NCBI GenBank assembly: GCA_025934695.1
Contig: JAICWS010000001.1
Span: 339,301-403,300 of the forward strand
Reading direction: 5' to 3'
Origin: Alphaproteobacteria bacterium
GTDB taxonomy: Bacteria; Pseudomonadota; Alphaproteobacteria; Micavibrionales; UBA2020
Length of the DNA stretch: 64,000 bases
The notes beneath the pieces were generated by a model. The model was not told the origin of the DNA, did no database searches, and saw only the letters and a list, made by a program, of their open reading frames with translations. Of the stretch, positions 27,367 through 36,453 are shown piece after piece (positions within the stretch are counted from its first letter, which is position 1; every line of letters begins with the position of its first letter). The translations under genes and the position numbers were made by a program.

Positions 27367-28146
27367 ATGACGCTTCCAGCGAATTGGCATAAAGAAAACG
27401 GTTTTGAATTCGCGCTTTTCCCAGCGAAGACGGGCAAGGCGGAGCACCTGATCGTCATCCTCCACGGTATCGGCGGCAACGGCAAGGAATGGGAAAAAGC
27501 GGCGGCGCAACTGCAGGCCAAGGTGCCGAACGCCGATATCATCGCGGTGCAGGCGCCCCTGCCCTATGCCAACAAGAATCTGCCCAAGGACCATGAAGGC
27601 TATGCCTGGTTCAATTACGGCGGCGCACCGCACAAGCAGGCGCGCGCATGGTTATCGCATGTTTTCAGCCATATCCCTGTCGTCGATAAAATGAATTCTT
27701 TCATCGACGCGCAGCTGAAAAAGCGCGGGCTGGAAACGAAGGACCTCGGCCTGATCGGCCAGTCGATGGGCGGTCTCGTTGCCATGCAGGCGAGTTTTTA
27801 CCGCGACAAGCCCTGCGCGGGCGTCGTGGCGCATGGCGGCACGGTCATGTCGTTCACAAAAATCCGCAGCAAGCCCGAAGTGCTGCTGATCATGGGCGAC
27901 AAGGATCCGATTTTCTTTTCACCCAAGGAGAAACCCAAAGGCTTCCTGAAACGCGCCTTCACCCGCGCCGCCAATGTCTTCAGCCTCCACCATGACGAAG
28001 TCGTGAAGCGCCTGAAGAAAAAAGGCGTGCCCTTCACCGAAAAATTCATTCCCGGCCTGGAACACTGCATCAACGACGAATCCTGGGAAGCCGGCAATGA
28101 CTTTATTGCCAAACAGTTGCAGAAGAAGAATAAACCGAAGTCTTAA
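27367..28146 (+). CDS. Serine hydrolase, phospholipase/carboxylesterase-like (copy 2)
   Basis: A 259-residue paralogue of the preceding gene: both begin with an NWH(K/H)E(N/D)GFEFALFPAK segment and share HRNxL-type middles and KIRSKPEVLLIMG. The nucleophile motif is GLIGQSMGGLVAM, the Asp motif GDKDPIF and the His motif LEHCINDES. Differences in the lid region (PYANKNLPKDHEGYAWFNYG here) suggest different substrates. It overlaps the convergent gene at 28143 by 4 bp. The pair interrupts an otherwise conserved tatC-to-serS arrangement. Confidence 0.87.
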   Translation: MTLPANWHKENGFEFALFPAKTGKAEHLIVILHGIGGNGKEWEKAAAQLQAKVPNADIIAVQAPLPYANKNLPKDHEGYAWFNYGGAPHKQARAWLSHVFSHIPVVDKMNSFIDAQLKKRGLETKDLGLIGQSMGGLVAMQASFYRDKPCAGVVAHGGTVMSFTKIRSKPEVLLIMGDKDPIFFSPKEKPKGFLKRAFTRAANVFSLHHDEVVKRLKKKGVPFTEKFIPGLEHCINDESWEAGNDFIAKQLQKKNKPKS

Positions 28147-28607
28147 AGCGGATATGTGGGCTGCGACGGGTCACGCGGCTTCTTCGGGTTCATGCAATAC
28201 ATTGCCAGCGGCATGCCCATATCCATTTCAGGAATGATCTGCACATAAACCGCGTTTGGAAATTTTTTGGATAGCTGCTCGATATAACTTCCGACGCGCA
28301 TGTTGATGTCAGGGTCCTTCTGCAGCCGGTTGCCGGTCGAATCCACCAGTACGAGTGCAGGCTTGCCCGCTGCCTGTTGGAAGGCGCGCACGATATCGCT
28401 GAGATGGTCGATGGAGTCCTGCCGCGTGCCGCCCTGCAAGGGGCCGACCGGAATGACCGGCATTTTCAGGACGCCGGCGGCCTCATTGAAAATCTCCGTC
28501 CACTCGGGCACGGATTTGCCGCAGGCCATGGCATTGCACTGATCTCCGGTTTCAAATCCCTTTTGGACTTTTTCGACGACCAGAGAAATATCTTCGGGTG
28601 ACGCCAT
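28143..28607 (-). CDS. Hypothetical protein, unrecognised
   Basis: A 154-residue soluble protein without a clear family. It contains alpha/beta-like alternation (KPALVLVDSTGNRL, AVYVQIIPEMDMGMPL) and three Cys (DQCNAMACGK near the N-terminus and MYCMNP near the end). No signal peptide or membrane span is visible. It has its own near-consensus promoter immediately upstream and overlaps the stop of the convergent hydrolase gene by 4 bp, so it is probably expressed alone. No function can be assigned. Confidence 0.65.
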   Translation of the reverse strand: MASPEDISLVVEKVQKGFETGDQCNAMACGKSVPEWTEIFNEAAGVLKMPVIPVGPLQGGTRQDSIDHLSDIVRAFQQAAGKPALVLVDSTGNRLQKDPDINMRVGSYIEQLSKKFPNAVYVQIIPEMDMGMPLAMYCMNPKKPRDPSQPTYPL

Positions 28608-28642
28608 GGGCTTTTCCTCGCGAATTGATCAAAGTTCGCGTG

Positions 28643-28671
28643 TTTATACCAAATGTTGCACAATATGTCAA
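28643..28671 (-). promoter_or_regulatory. Consensus-like promoter for the hypothetical gene at 28143
   Basis: Minus-strand TTGACA (28671-28666), exactly 17 nt, then TATAAA (28648-28643), about 35 nt before the ATG. This is one of the closest sigma-70 matches in the window. Confidence 0.7.
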
Positions 28672-28713
28672 ATTGCGCTCCGGCCAAATTTCTTCATCGA
28701 GGCCTTTATTACG

Positions 28714-29523
28714 CTAGGGTGCCGGCGGAACGTCAACCTGCTTGTTCTGCTGGTCTCGCAGGGCTTTGTCTTTCTTTTCGCCCATGCGCACGAGCCAGAT
28801 GGAAATCTCGTAAAGCCCCAGCAGCGGAAAGGCCAGCAGGCACTGGCTGAGGATGTCGGGCGGCGTCAGGACGGCTGCTACGATGAAGATCAGCACGATC
28901 ATATAGCGCCGCTTGTCGACGAGGCCGTCGGCGGTCACGAGGCCGACGCGGCCCAGCAGCGTCAGCAGAACGGGGAGCTGGAAGCACAGGCCGAAGGCGA
29001 AGATCAGCGTCATGACGATGTTCAGGTATTCGCTCACCCGCGCCTCGAGCTGGATGGGCAAACCGTAAGACGGCGCGAGGTTTTCAAAGCTTGCGAAGAA
29101 TTTCCACGCGCCGGGGATGACGAGATAATAGACGAAGGCGGCGCCCGTGATGAACAGCAGCGGCGTCGCAATCAGGAACGGCAGCAGGACGCTCTTTTCG
29201 TTCTTATACAAGCCGGGCGCCACGAAGAACCAGAGTTGCGCGGCGATGAAAGGAAACGAGATAAAGCCGCCCGCGAAGCAGGCGAGCTTGACGTAGGTCA
29301 GGAAGGCCTCGGTCAGGCCGGTATAGATCAGCCTATGTCCCCGCTCCCCCACCGCATCGGCCAGCGGCTGGACAAGGAAGGCGTAAATGTCCCTGGCAAA
29401 GAAATAGCTGGCGATGCTCGCGACCGCGAAAACGACCATGCAGATGATCAGCCGCCGGCGCAACTCCAGCAGGTGCGCGATCAGCGGCATCTTGTTTTCT
29501 TCGATTTTTTCGGGGTCGGTCAT
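28714..29523 (-). CDS. tatC: Sec-independent protein translocase TatC
   Basis: Central membrane component of the twin-arginine export system and receptor for RR signal peptides. The 269-residue protein has the N-terminal [10 protein letters not shown] signature and six hydrophobic spans, with [10 protein letters not shown] between spans 2 and 3 as in the family. The start at 29521-29523 gives the normal TatC N-terminus. The frame stays open further upstream only because it crosses the intergenic repeat. It is preceded by tatA and tatB, separated from tatB by a palindromic repeat of about 90 nt. Confidence 0.97.
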   Translation of the reverse strand: MTDPEKIEENKMPLIAHLLELRRRLIICMVVFAVASIASYFFARDIYAFLVQPLADAVGERGHRLIYTGLTEAFLTYVKLACFAGGFISFPFIAAQLWFFVAPGLYKNEKSVLLPFLIATPLLFITGAAFVYYLVIPGAWKFFASFENLAPSYGLPIQLEARVSEYLNIVMTLIFAFGLCFQLPVLLTLLGRVGLVTADGLVDKRRYMIVLIFIVAAVLTPPDILSQCLLAFPLLGLYEISIWLVRMGEKKDKALRDQQNKQVDVPPAP

Positions 29524-29534
29524 GACCGCTTCCC

Positions 29535-29622
29535 CGTCATCCCCGCGAAAGTGGGGATCCCGTCGTATGGAGAACGGCGGCTCCCAAACTGTCGGGAGAT
29601 CCCCGCTTTCGCGGGGATGACG
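29535..29622. repeat. Paired palindromic repeat between tatB and tatC (copy 4)
   Basis: CGTCATCCCCGCGAAAGTGG at the left and GCTTTCGCGGGGATGACG at the right enclose about 40 nt with GGATCCC/GGGAGATCC similarity. It lies inside the tat operon and so is transcribed. Confidence 0.8.
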
Positions 29623-29632
29623 ATTACGGGAG

Positions 29633-29953
29633 TCATGCAGCGCCTCCCCCATCCTTCGACGGTGCCTGTGGGGGTCCTTGCGCGGCTTTTTTCTTTTCTT
29701 CCTCGGCCAGCTGTTTTTCGATTTCCCATTGGAGGTTCGCGCCGCCGATCTTGTTGGCCTCGCGGGTGATTTCGTCGAGTTCCGCCTCATGCATGATCGC
29801 GTCGATGGATTTCTGGATGTCGCGGGTGAGAATCTTGACCTTGCGGGTGAATTTGCCGGCGGCGTAGAGCGCGCGCGGCAGGTCCTTCGGGCCGATCACG
29901 ACGATGGCCACCGCGCCGATCAGCAGCATTTCAGACCAGGCAATGTCGAACAA
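29633..29953 (-). CDS. tatB: Sec-independent protein translocase TatB
   Basis: A 106-residue protein with one N-terminal membrane span ([21 protein letters not shown]) containing the conserved Glu and the GP hinge, followed by an amphipathic helix and a charged, Pro/Gly-rich tail. This is the TatB layout; it forms the substrate-binding complex with TatC. It lies 2 nt after tatA. Confidence 0.94.
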   Translation of the reverse strand: MFDIAWSEMLLIGAVAIVVIGPKDLPRALYAAGKFTRKVKILTRDIQKSIDAIMHEAELDEITREANKIGGANLQWEIEKQLAEEEKKKAAQGPPQAPSKDGGGAA

Positions 29954-29955
29954 GT

Positions 29956-30147
29956 TTATTCGCCCTTTTTATCGGACGGCGGCAGGATTTCCTGCTTGCC
30001 TTTCGGCTCCTCCCCCTTGAGGCCGTCCTTGAAACCACGGATGCCTTTTCCAAGGTCCTCCATGATCGACGGAATTTTGCCCTTCCCCGCGGCGCCGAAG
30101 ACGACCAGGATCACGAGCAGGACAACGAGCCAGTGTACGATACTCAT
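29956..30147 (-). CDS. tatA: Sec-independent protein translocase TatA
   Basis: A 63-residue pore-forming Tat subunit: a short N-terminal span ([22 protein letters not shown]), the hinge and an amphipathic helix ([17 protein letters not shown]), then a short polar tail. The motif FG and the following basic helix are the TatA hallmarks. It overlaps scpB by 4 bp, linking protein export to the segregation operon as in many alphaproteobacteria. Confidence 0.94.
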   Translation of the reverse strand: MSIVHWLVVLLVILVVFGAAGKGKIPSIMEDLGKGIRGFKDGLKGEEPKGKQEILPPSDKKGE

Positions 30148-31334
30148 TCGTCGCCGCCTTCTTCCGCCTCTTCGTTGGAGTCGTCGTCCCCGTCTTCATC
30201 GTCGAAATCTTCGTCTTCGTCGTCGAAGTCTTCATCGTCATCGGAGGCTTCTTCGCCATCGTCATCGGAATCGTCTTCTTCATCATCGGAATCTTCGTCA
30301 TCGTCCGACGCTTCTTCTTCGTCGTCAAAATCCTCGTCGTCCGACTCGTCGCTGTCTTCGTTATCGAAGTCTTCGTCTTCCGAAGCCTCGGCATCATCGC
30401 CCTCGACATGCTCACCTTCGGATGCTTCGACGCGTTCAGCGGATTCCGCGCCTTCGGCCTTGCCGATGAGGTCTTCGTCGGTGACTTCCTGCGGATCTTC
30501 CATCGTCTCCTGCTTGTTCTCGTCTTCGCCGAACATGTCGGCGGTCGGCATCGCTTCGATGGCCGGACGCTTGTCGAGCAAGCCTGCGGCCTTGAGTTCA
30601 TCCATGCCAGGCAGGTCTTCAAGGCGCTCGAGGCCGAAGTGGTCGAGGAAGGCCTGCGTTGACAGCCATGTCACGGGGCGACCCGGGACTTCGCGGCGCT
30701 TGCCGGGCTTGATCCAGCCCGCTTCCATGAGCGCGTCGAGCGCGCCGGGCGAGGTCGTGACGCCGCGGATGTTTTCGATCTCCGCGCGGGTGACCGGCTG
30801 GTGATAGGCGATGACCGCCATCGTTTCCATCGCAGCGCGGGTGAATTTCTTGGGCTGTTCCTTTTCAAGGCGCAGCTGGTCGCCGAGGTCCGTCGCCGTG
30901 CGGAAGGCCCAGCGGCTCTCGCGCTGCACGAGGTTCACGCCGCGCGTCGAATATTGTTCTTTCAGGTGCTCCAGCACGTCGGGGATCAGCGAAACGCGTT
31001 CCTGCGGGAAGCGCTCGGAAATCTGGCCGACGGTCAGCGCCGTCGAGGTCGCGAACAGGATCGCTTCGACGAGGCGGACGTCTTCCGGCGTCATGGGAAG
31101 TTCTTCAGCCGCCGCTTCGGCGGAGGGGGCCGTTTCAGTCACGACAGCAGCCGATGCTTCTTCCGCGGTTTCCGTCACGGCGACTTCCGCCACTTCTTCC
31201 GACGGCGCGAGGCACGACACGATTTCGGCGACTTCTTCGTCGCTCAACACGATTTCCTGGGGAGCTTCCGCGGAAATTTCTTCCGCGACCTGCTCGACGA
31301 TTTCTTCTGTCTGTTTTTTCTTCGCTCTGGCCAT
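30144..31334 (-). CDS. scpB: Segregation and condensation protein B with long acidic tail
   Basis: Winged-helix partner of the SMC-ScpA complex in chromosome condensation. The ScpB core spans about residues 80-260 ([61 protein letters not shown]). It is extended on both sides: an N-terminal Glu/Ala-rich stretch and a C-terminal tail of about 105 residues made almost entirely of Asp, Glu and Ser. At 396 residues it is much longer than typical ScpB (about 180-250). The tail DNA (30150-30400) is a low-complexity run of TCTTCG/TCATCG-like triplets. Confidence 0.93.
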   Translation of the reverse strand: MARAKKKQTEEIVEQVAEEISAEAPQEIVLSDEEVAEIVSCLAPSEEVAEVAVTETAEEASAAVVTETAPSAEAAAEELPMTPEDVRLVEAILFATSTALTVGQISERFPQERVSLIPDVLEHLKEQYSTRGVNLVQRESRWAFRTATDLGDQLRLEKEQPKKFTRAAMETMAVIAYHQPVTRAEIENIRGVTTSPGALDALMEAGWIKPGKRREVPGRPVTWLSTQAFLDHFGLERLEDLPGMDELKAAGLLDKRPAIEAMPTADMFGEDENKQETMEDPQEVTDEDLIGKAEGAESAERVEASEGEHVEGDDAEASEDEDFDNEDSDESDDEDFDDEEEASDDDEDSDDEEDDSDDDGEEASDDDEDFDDEDEDFDDEDGDDDSNEEAEEGGDE

Positions 31335-31336
31335 GG

Positions 31337-32242
31337 TCAGTTCCCTTCTCCCACCGCTGCCACCGGCGCGGTCTCGGCTTCGACTTGTGCTTCTTCGACT
31401 TGGGTTGCTTCAACCGGCGCCTCAGCGACGGGCGCGGCATTCTGGTTCACCGCCTGCTGCTGCTGCGGGCGGCGAATGTAAATCGGGGCGTAGTTCTTTT
31501 CCTGCTGGAGCTGGAGCTTGCCGCGCTTGACGAGTTCGAGCGCGCCGCCGAAGGTCGAGGCGATGGCCGAGCGCTTGACGATGCGCTCTTTCAGGCCGGC
31601 GGGCAGGAACATGAACAGCGAAACCCATTCCTGCGGGATCTTGCCGAGCATGCTTTCCATGCGCTCGATCGCTTCTTCGAGCGAGAAGAGCTTCACGGGC
31701 TTGAGCTGGTAGATCGAGTTTTTCTGGCGCTGCTTGATGTCGCCATAGGCTTTCAGCAGGTCGTAATAGGTCATCTCGTACTTCGAGATGTAGGATGTCG
31801 GCAGTCCGTCGGGCTCGCCGCGCGCGAAGATGTTGTAGCCCAGGCGCGGCAGATGGAACAGTTTCTCGGCGGTGAGGCGCATCGCCTCAAGGCGGCGCAA
31901 CTGGAACTGCAGCGCGTCGGCGACTTCTTGCGCGGTCGGCTCGGCCTGTTTCTGTTCTTCGGCGGGGATGAGCAGGCGGGATTTGAGGAAGGCGAGCCAG
32001 GCGGCCATGACCAGATAGTCGGCGGCGAGCTCAAGGCGCAGCTTCTGCGCTTTTTCGACGAATTCAAGATATTGGGTGGCAAGGGCCAGGATCGAGATTT
32101 TGGCCAGGTCGACCTTCTGGTCGCGCGCCAGCGCCAAAAGCATGTCGATGGGACCGTCGAAACTGCCCAGGTAAAGGTTGAGCTGCTCGCTCTCCGAGCG
32201 CTCTTTCAGGAGATCTTCTTCGAACTGCGGTGTTTCGTTCAT
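31337..32242 (-). CDS. scpA: Segregation and condensation protein A (kleisin)
   Basis: Kleisin subunit that bridges SMC heads. The 301-residue protein shows LYLGSFDGPIDMLLALARDQ at the N-terminus (SMC neck-binding), VDLAKISILALATQYLEFVE, YLVMAAWLAFLKSRLL, and a C-terminal winged-helix region (VSLFMFLPAGLKERIVKRSA). An Ala/Glu/Val-rich tail follows the core. It overlaps nagZ by 4 bp and is 2 nt from scpB. Confidence 0.95.
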   Translation of the reverse strand: MNETPQFEEDLLKERSESEQLNLYLGSFDGPIDMLLALARDQKVDLAKISILALATQYLEFVEKAQKLRLELAADYLVMAAWLAFLKSRLLIPAEEQKQAEPTAQEVADALQFQLRRLEAMRLTAEKLFHLPRLGYNIFARGEPDGLPTSYISKYEMTYYDLLKAYGDIKQRQKNSIYQLKPVKLFSLEEAIERMESMLGKIPQEWVSLFMFLPAGLKERIVKRSAIASTFGGALELVKRGKLQLQQEKNYAPIYIRRPQQQQAVNQNAAPVAEAPVEATQVEEAQVEAETAPVAAVGEGN

Positions 32243-33294
32243 CCGTTGCTTCGCTTCTGTATCATCTGCTCCAGTTTATGCTGGAGTTCTTTTCGGTTGT
32301 CGTTGCCCTTTTTTACCCGCGCCTTGCGTTCCCCTTCCGCAGCTTCGAGCCTTTCAATCGCTTTCGCCGTGAGTTTCGGCGTGAACGACAGGGCCGTTTT
32401 GCGGTCGTCGAACGATGCGTTGCAGAGCATCGTCAGATCCATCCCCGCCGCCATGGTCGCCTTGACCTTGCTCTCCAGCGTTCCGCCCAAAGCCTTCATC
32501 GAAATATCGTCGGCCAGCAGGACGCCATTGAACCCGATTTCCCCGCGGATGACGGTATCGACAACCCGGCGGGAGATGGTGGCAGCAGAATCAGGATCTA
32601 TATGGGAGAATACCACATGGGCGGCCATAGCCCAAACAGCCGTTTTCATATCTGATTGAGCTAAGTATTTGAAAGGCTTGAAGTCCGTTTTTGACAATTC
32701 TGACAATTCGGCGTCGGTGCGCGGCAGCATGTGGTGGCTGTCGACCTTCGCGCGGCCGTGGCCCGGGATATGCTTGATGACCGGCGTCACGCCGCCATCC
32801 AGCAACCCGCGGCAGACCGCTTCGCCCATCAGCCCCACCATTTTGGGATCCTCGCTGTAGGTGCGGCTGCCGGCCAGGAACTGGTGACAATCCGGCGCCG
32901 GGACATCGACGACCGGCGCGCAGTTGACGGTGATACCCATTTCGATGAGGTCGAGCGCCATCAGGTAAGAGTTGATGCGCGTCGCCTCCAGCCCTTCCGG
33001 CTCCGAATGGCGGGCCAGCTCGCCGAAGACCTTGGCGGCCGGATATTCATGCCATTCCGGCTCTTTCAGGCGCGCGACAGTGCCGCCTTCCTGGTCGATG
33101 AGGACTGGCAGGTCGGTCCATCCAACGCATTCGCGCACCGAAGCGATCAGCTGCTTCACCTGCTTTTTCGAAACGCAGTTGCGCTTGAACAGGATGAAGC
33201 CGGCGGGTTTTTCGGCCCGGAACAGCTGTTCTTCGTCTTTCGTGAGCTCGGTGCCCGTCGCGTCGACGACGATGGCTTTGAATTCGGTCAGCAT
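32239..33294 (-). CDS. nagZ: Beta-N-acetylhexosaminidase
   Basis: Glycoside hydrolase family 3 enzyme removing N-acetylglucosamine from cell-wall muropeptides during recycling. The 351-residue sequence has LIDQEGGTVARLK, the N-acetylglucosamine motif KHIPGHGRAKVDSHHMLP with catalytic Asp/His, and LADDISMKALGG with the nucleophile Asp. No signal peptide is seen, fitting its cytoplasmic role. It overlaps scpA by 4 bp and follows the pyrophosphohydrolase-like gene. Confidence 0.95.
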   Translation of the reverse strand: MLTEFKAIVVDATGTELTKDEEQLFRAEKPAGFILFKRNCVSKKQVKQLIASVRECVGWTDLPVLIDQEGGTVARLKEPEWHEYPAAKVFGELARHSEPEGLEATRINSYLMALDLIEMGITVNCAPVVDVPAPDCHQFLAGSRTYSEDPKMVGLMGEAVCRGLLDGGVTPVIKHIPGHGRAKVDSHHMLPRTDAELSELSKTDFKPFKYLAQSDMKTAVWAMAAHVVFSHIDPDSAATISRRVVDTVIRGEIGFNGVLLADDISMKALGGTLESKVKATMAAGMDLTMLCNASFDDRKTALSFTPKLTAKAIERLEAAEGERKARVKKGNDNRKELQHKLEQMIQKRSNG

Positions 33295-33303
33295 GGCGTT
33301 TCC

Positions 33304-33600
33304 TTATTCGACGTGGCGCACGACGCCGTTGGCGTCCTTCGTGCCCCATTTGCGGTTGCGATTGATCTCCATTTTACGCTGGACCGCCTGGTAAAGTTCC
33401 TCGGTGGAATAGCCGGCTTTGCGCACGGCATCGAGCAGCAGGATGGTGCAGTCCGCCCATTCGAGGATATCTTTCGGATCAGCCGCCGCCTCCATCGCCT
33501 CTTCGGCGAGGTGATGGGCCTTGGCCTGCGGCGTGCTGTCACCGAAAGTCTTGTCGGTGAAAACGCCGATATCGTCCTGCAGCTTCTGCCAGCGGTCCAT
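33304..33600 (-). CDS. MazG-like nucleotide pyrophosphohydrolase (dATP/dGTP type)
   Basis: A 98-residue protein with the all-alpha NTP pyrophosphohydrolase pattern: HHLAEEAMEAA for the first Glu pair and ILEWADCTILLLDAVRKAG for the second metal-binding helix, then RKMEINRNRKWG near the end, as in small dATP/dGTP pyrophosphohydrolase-type relatives. I choose ATG 33598-33600 because GGAG sits 7 nt upstream; a TTG two codons earlier is possible. Such genes are often phage-derived, but here it sits in a conserved housekeeping operon between the SPOR gene and nagZ. Confidence 0.8.
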   Translation of the reverse strand: MDRWQKLQDDIGVFTDKTFGDSTPQAKAHHLAEEAMEAAADPKDILEWADCTILLLDAVRKAGYSTEELYQAVQRKMEINRNRKWGTKDANGVVRHVE

Positions 33601-33610
33601 CGTCAACTCC

Positions 33611-34690
33611 TTATTCGCGCACGATCATGCAGCCGGCTTTGCCCGCTTTGAGCTTGTCGCAGATTTCCTTCGCGCGCGCTTCGGTCATGCGTCCGGCCTG
33701 CAGGCGGGTCAGCTCGCCCTTGGGCCCGATGTTCACCGAGGTGCGCATCGTCAGGTTCTTCAGCAAGTCGGGGAATTTCTTCTGCAACGACGTCCATTCT
33801 TCATGCGCGCCCTTGTTGTCGTGGAACGCGCCGAACTGGACAAAAACGCCAGCCGGATTAGAAACGGCTGATTTTGCGGGCGCGGCAGCCGGTTTTGCAG
33901 CAATCGTTTTCGCGGCAGCGGTGGCAGCAGGCTTCGCTGGCGCGGCGACAACTTTCGTAGCGGCCGGCGTAGCCACGGGCTTCGCCGGTGCCGATGCAGG
34001 CGCGGTCAGCGGCGTCAGCGGCTCCGATTTCACGGACTCAATAGCGGGAACGGCCTCGCCTTTAGACGGTTCAGCCGAGGCGATTTTTATCGCCGCCGGC
34101 TTCGGCGTTTCAGTCTTCGCGGCCTGAACCGGCTTCGCGGGCGCAGTGGCAGGCTTGGCAGCCTGGGCAGCCGGCTTTTCCGCAGGCTTTACTTCTTCCT
34201 TCTTCACGACCGGCGTGGGCTTTTCCTCGGGAGCGGAGATGATCTTCTCGGTATGCGGCACCGCCTGGAGGCCGAGGTTCTGCGGCGCCTTGTCGATGGG
34301 CGATGCCTTCGAGCTTTGCGGCTTCACCATCGGCTCTTCGGGCTGCGGACGGACCTTGTCGACCGTATCCGCCGACTTCTTTTCGAGCGGGTTGAAGACC
34401 GTCGAATCCTGATGCAGCACTTCCATTCCGCCCGGATCGTCGGGCTTGAACTTGTAGACGGCCTTGTCCGCCTGGATGACGGGAATATCGATGTCGGAAT
34501 AGCGCTCCTGCCCGCGCGGATAGGCATACCAGACGATGGCCGCGAAGGCGAAGATCGTCGTGAAGGTCAGCATGCCCCGGGGCAGCACGCGGCGCGTCGG
34601 CGTCGAGGGCTTCATGCGCCCCATGTAGAATGAGCCGAGGTTTTCTTCAGACTGAGGCTGTTCCTTCATCTTCAGGTTCAGGTTTGTCAT
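33611..34690 (-). CDS. Membrane-anchored SPOR-domain protein
   Basis: A 359-residue inner-membrane protein with a cytoplasmic N-terminus, one membrane span (about residues 41-56, LTFTTIFAFAAIVWYAYP), a long Pro/Ala/Lys-rich periplasmic linker and a C-terminal SPOR domain (FVQFGAFHDNKGAHEEWTSL onward) that binds denuded septal peptidoglycan. The start at 34688-34690 overlaps the argS stop by 4 bp; the upstream continuation of the frame is an argS shadow. The argS-SPOR-nagZ order is typical of alphaproteobacteria and fits a division role. Confidence 0.9.
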   Translation of the reverse strand: MTNLNLKMKEQPQSEENLGSFYMGRMKPSTPTRRVLPRGMLTFTTIFAFAAIVWYAYPRGQERYSDIDIPVIQADKAVYKFKPDDPGGMEVLHQDSTVFNPLEKKSADTVDKVRPQPEEPMVKPQSSKASPIDKAPQNLGLQAVPHTEKIISAPEEKPTPVVKKEEVKPAEKPAAQAAKPATAPAKPVQAAKTETPKPAAIKIASAEPSKGEAVPAIESVKSEPLTPLTAPASAPAKPVATPAATKVVAAPAKPAATAAAKTIAAKPAAAPAKSAVSNPAGVFVQFGAFHDNKGAHEEWTSLQKKFPDLLKNLTMRTSVNIGPKGELTRLQAGRMTEARAKEICDKLKAGKAGCMIVRE

Positions 34691-36453
34691 CCGTGCATCT
34701 CCTCCACCGGGGTTACGCCCATGACGGCAAGGCCCGAGGCGATGACCGTCCTGACAGCTTCGACCAGCGCCAAGCGCGCCAGGCTCAATTCCTTGTCGTT
34801 CTCCTGCAAGAAGCGCAGCGACACATTGTCGTTGCCCTTGTGATAAAAGGCGTGGAATTCCGACGCCAGGTCGTACAGGTAGAACGCGACGCGGTGCGGT
34901 TCGTGCTCCGCTGCCGCCGCTTCGATCGCGCGCGGCCAGTTCGCCATGAAGCGCACGAGTTGCAATTCTTCCGGCGTGTTGATGCGGGCGATGTTCGCCT
35001 TGGCCAGCGCGCCCGGCGACGTGTCGAGACCGGGGAACATTTCCTTCGCCTTGCGAAAGACCGAGCAGCAGCGCGCATGCGCGTACTGCACATAGAAGAC
35101 GGGATTGTCCTTCGACTGTTCGACGACCTTGGTGAAATCGAAGTCGAGCTCGCTGTCGGGCGTGCGCGTCATCATGAAGAAGCGCACGACACCCGCACCC
35201 ACCTCCTCCACCAGCTCGCGCAGGGTGATAAGGTTGCCCGAGCGCTTGGAGAGTTTCACGGGCTCGCCGTTCTTGAACAGCTTGACCATCGCGCAATAAA
35301 CGACGTTGAGGCGCACATCCTTCTTGTCGCCGGCCAGCGCCGCGATCGCCGGGCGGATTTTTTCCTCGTAGCCCTGGTGATCCTTGCCGAGCACGTTGAT
35401 CATCCACTTAAAGCCGCGCTGGATCTTGTTATAGTGATAGGCGATGTCGGGCATGATATAGGCCCAGGTGCCGTCGCGCTTTTTCAAAGGACGGTCGGAA
35501 CTATCGCCGAAATTGCTGGAGCGGAACAGCGTGAGTTCGACGGGCTGCCAGTCTTCCATTTCCTTGCCCTTGGGCGGCGGCAGCGTGCCTTGGTAGATCA
35601 GGCCCTTTTCCATCAGCGTATTGAAGCTTTTCTCGAGCGTACCGTCCTCGATCATCACGCGCTCGTTGGAAAACACCTCGTGATGGATGCCGATGATGTC
35701 GAGATCGTCGCGAATCATCTTCATGATGTAATCGACGGCAAATTCGCGCACTGGCTTCGCCCAGACGGACTCCGGCACGCCCAGCCATTTCTTGCCGTCT
35801 CGCGCCACCAGCGCATTGACGACGTCTTTCATGTATTCGCCGGGGTAAAGCCCTTCCGGGATCGCGCCGATGTTTTCGCCTAGCGCCTCGCGGTAGCGCA
35901 GGTAAGCCGTCTGCGTCAGCACCTCGATCTGGTTGCCGGCGTCGTTGAAGTAATATTCCTTGGTGACGTCATAGCCCGCTTTTTGCAGCAGGTTTGCGAG
36001 CGTGTCGCCAATGACTGCGCCGCGCACGTGGCCCGCGTGCATCGGGCCGGTCGGGTTGGCGGAAACATATTCGATGTTCACCTTCTCGCCGCGGCCCATT
36101 TTGCTGTCGCCGTAATGGATGCCTTCGATAAGGATGTTGCGGATCGCGCCGCCCCATTCGGAATCCGCCAGGCGGAAATTGACGAAGCCGGGGCCCGCGA
36201 CCGAAACTTCCTTGATCTCGGGCATTTTCTTCATTTTCTCGGCCAGTGCCTCGCCGAGCTGGCGCGGATTTTTGCCCGCCGCCTTGGACAGCACCATCGC
36301 GGCGTTCGTCGCCATATCGCCGTGCGCGGCTTCCTTGGGCGGCTCGACCTTCACGCGTGACATGTCGAGATCCTTCGGCAAATCGCCATTGGCGGCCATC
36401 GTGCCGAGGATATCGTCGACCTTGAGTTTGTAGGCGTGGAAAATATTGCTCAT
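34687..36453 (-). CDS. argS: Arginyl-tRNA synthetase
   Basis: Class I synthetase charging tRNA-Arg. The 588-residue protein carries the N-terminal additional domain, the HIGH-type motif ANPTGPMHAGHVRGAVIGD and the KMSKS-type motif VKLSKRSGNLITL, and ends in a DALR anticodon-binding domain (HAFYHKGN, ARLALVEAVRTVIASGLAVMGV). It overlaps dgt and the SPOR gene by 4 bp each. Confidence 0.98.
   Translation of the reverse strand: MSNIFHAYKLKVDDILGTMAANGDLPKDLDMSRVKVEPPKEAAHGDMATNAAMVLSKAAGKNPRQLGEALAEKMKKMPEIKEVSVAGPGFVNFRLADSEWGGAIRNILIEGIHYGDSKMGRGEKVNIEYVSANPTGPMHAGHVRGAVIGDTLANLLQKAGYDVTKEYYFNDAGNQIEVLTQTAYLRYREALGENIGAIPEGLYPGEYMKDVVNALVARDGKKWLGVPESVWAKPVREFAVDYIMKMIRDDLDIIGIHHEVFSNERVMIEDGTLEKSFNTLMEKGLIYQGTLPPPKGKEMEDWQPVELTLFRSSNFGDSSDRPLKKRDGTWAYIMPDIAYHYNKIQRGFKWMINVLGKDHQGYEEKIRPAIAALAGDKKDVRLNVVYCAMVKLFKNGEPVKLSKRSGNLITLRELVEEVGAGVVRFFMMTRTPDSELDFDFTKVVEQSKDNPVFYVQYAHARCCSVFRKAKEMFPGLDTSPGALAKANIARINTPEELQLVRFMANWPRAIEAAAAEHEPHRVAFYLYDLASEFHAFYHKGNDNVSLRFLQENDKELSLARLALVEAVRTVIASGLAVMGVTPVEEMHG

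Noticed and set aside
26472..28146. Toxin-antitoxin or phage lysis pair
   Set aside because: Both proteins are clear alpha/beta serine hydrolases with complete catalytic motifs.
28714..29790. 358-residue version of TatC
   Set aside because: The added N-terminus translates the palindromic repeat and part of tatB.
30150..30400. Short-period repeat that might be a CRISPR or satellite array
   Set aside because: It is in frame with scpB and encodes an Asp/Glu/Ser tail; units are not spaced by unique sequence.
33304..33600. Phage-derived MazG-type gene marking a prophage
   Set aside because: It sits with tight spacing in a conserved housekeeping operon and no phage genes are nearby.
33611..35407. 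598-residue version of the SPOR protein
   Set aside because: The first 240 residues are an argS shadow; the ATG at 34688-34690 gives the usual SPOR protein N-terminus.
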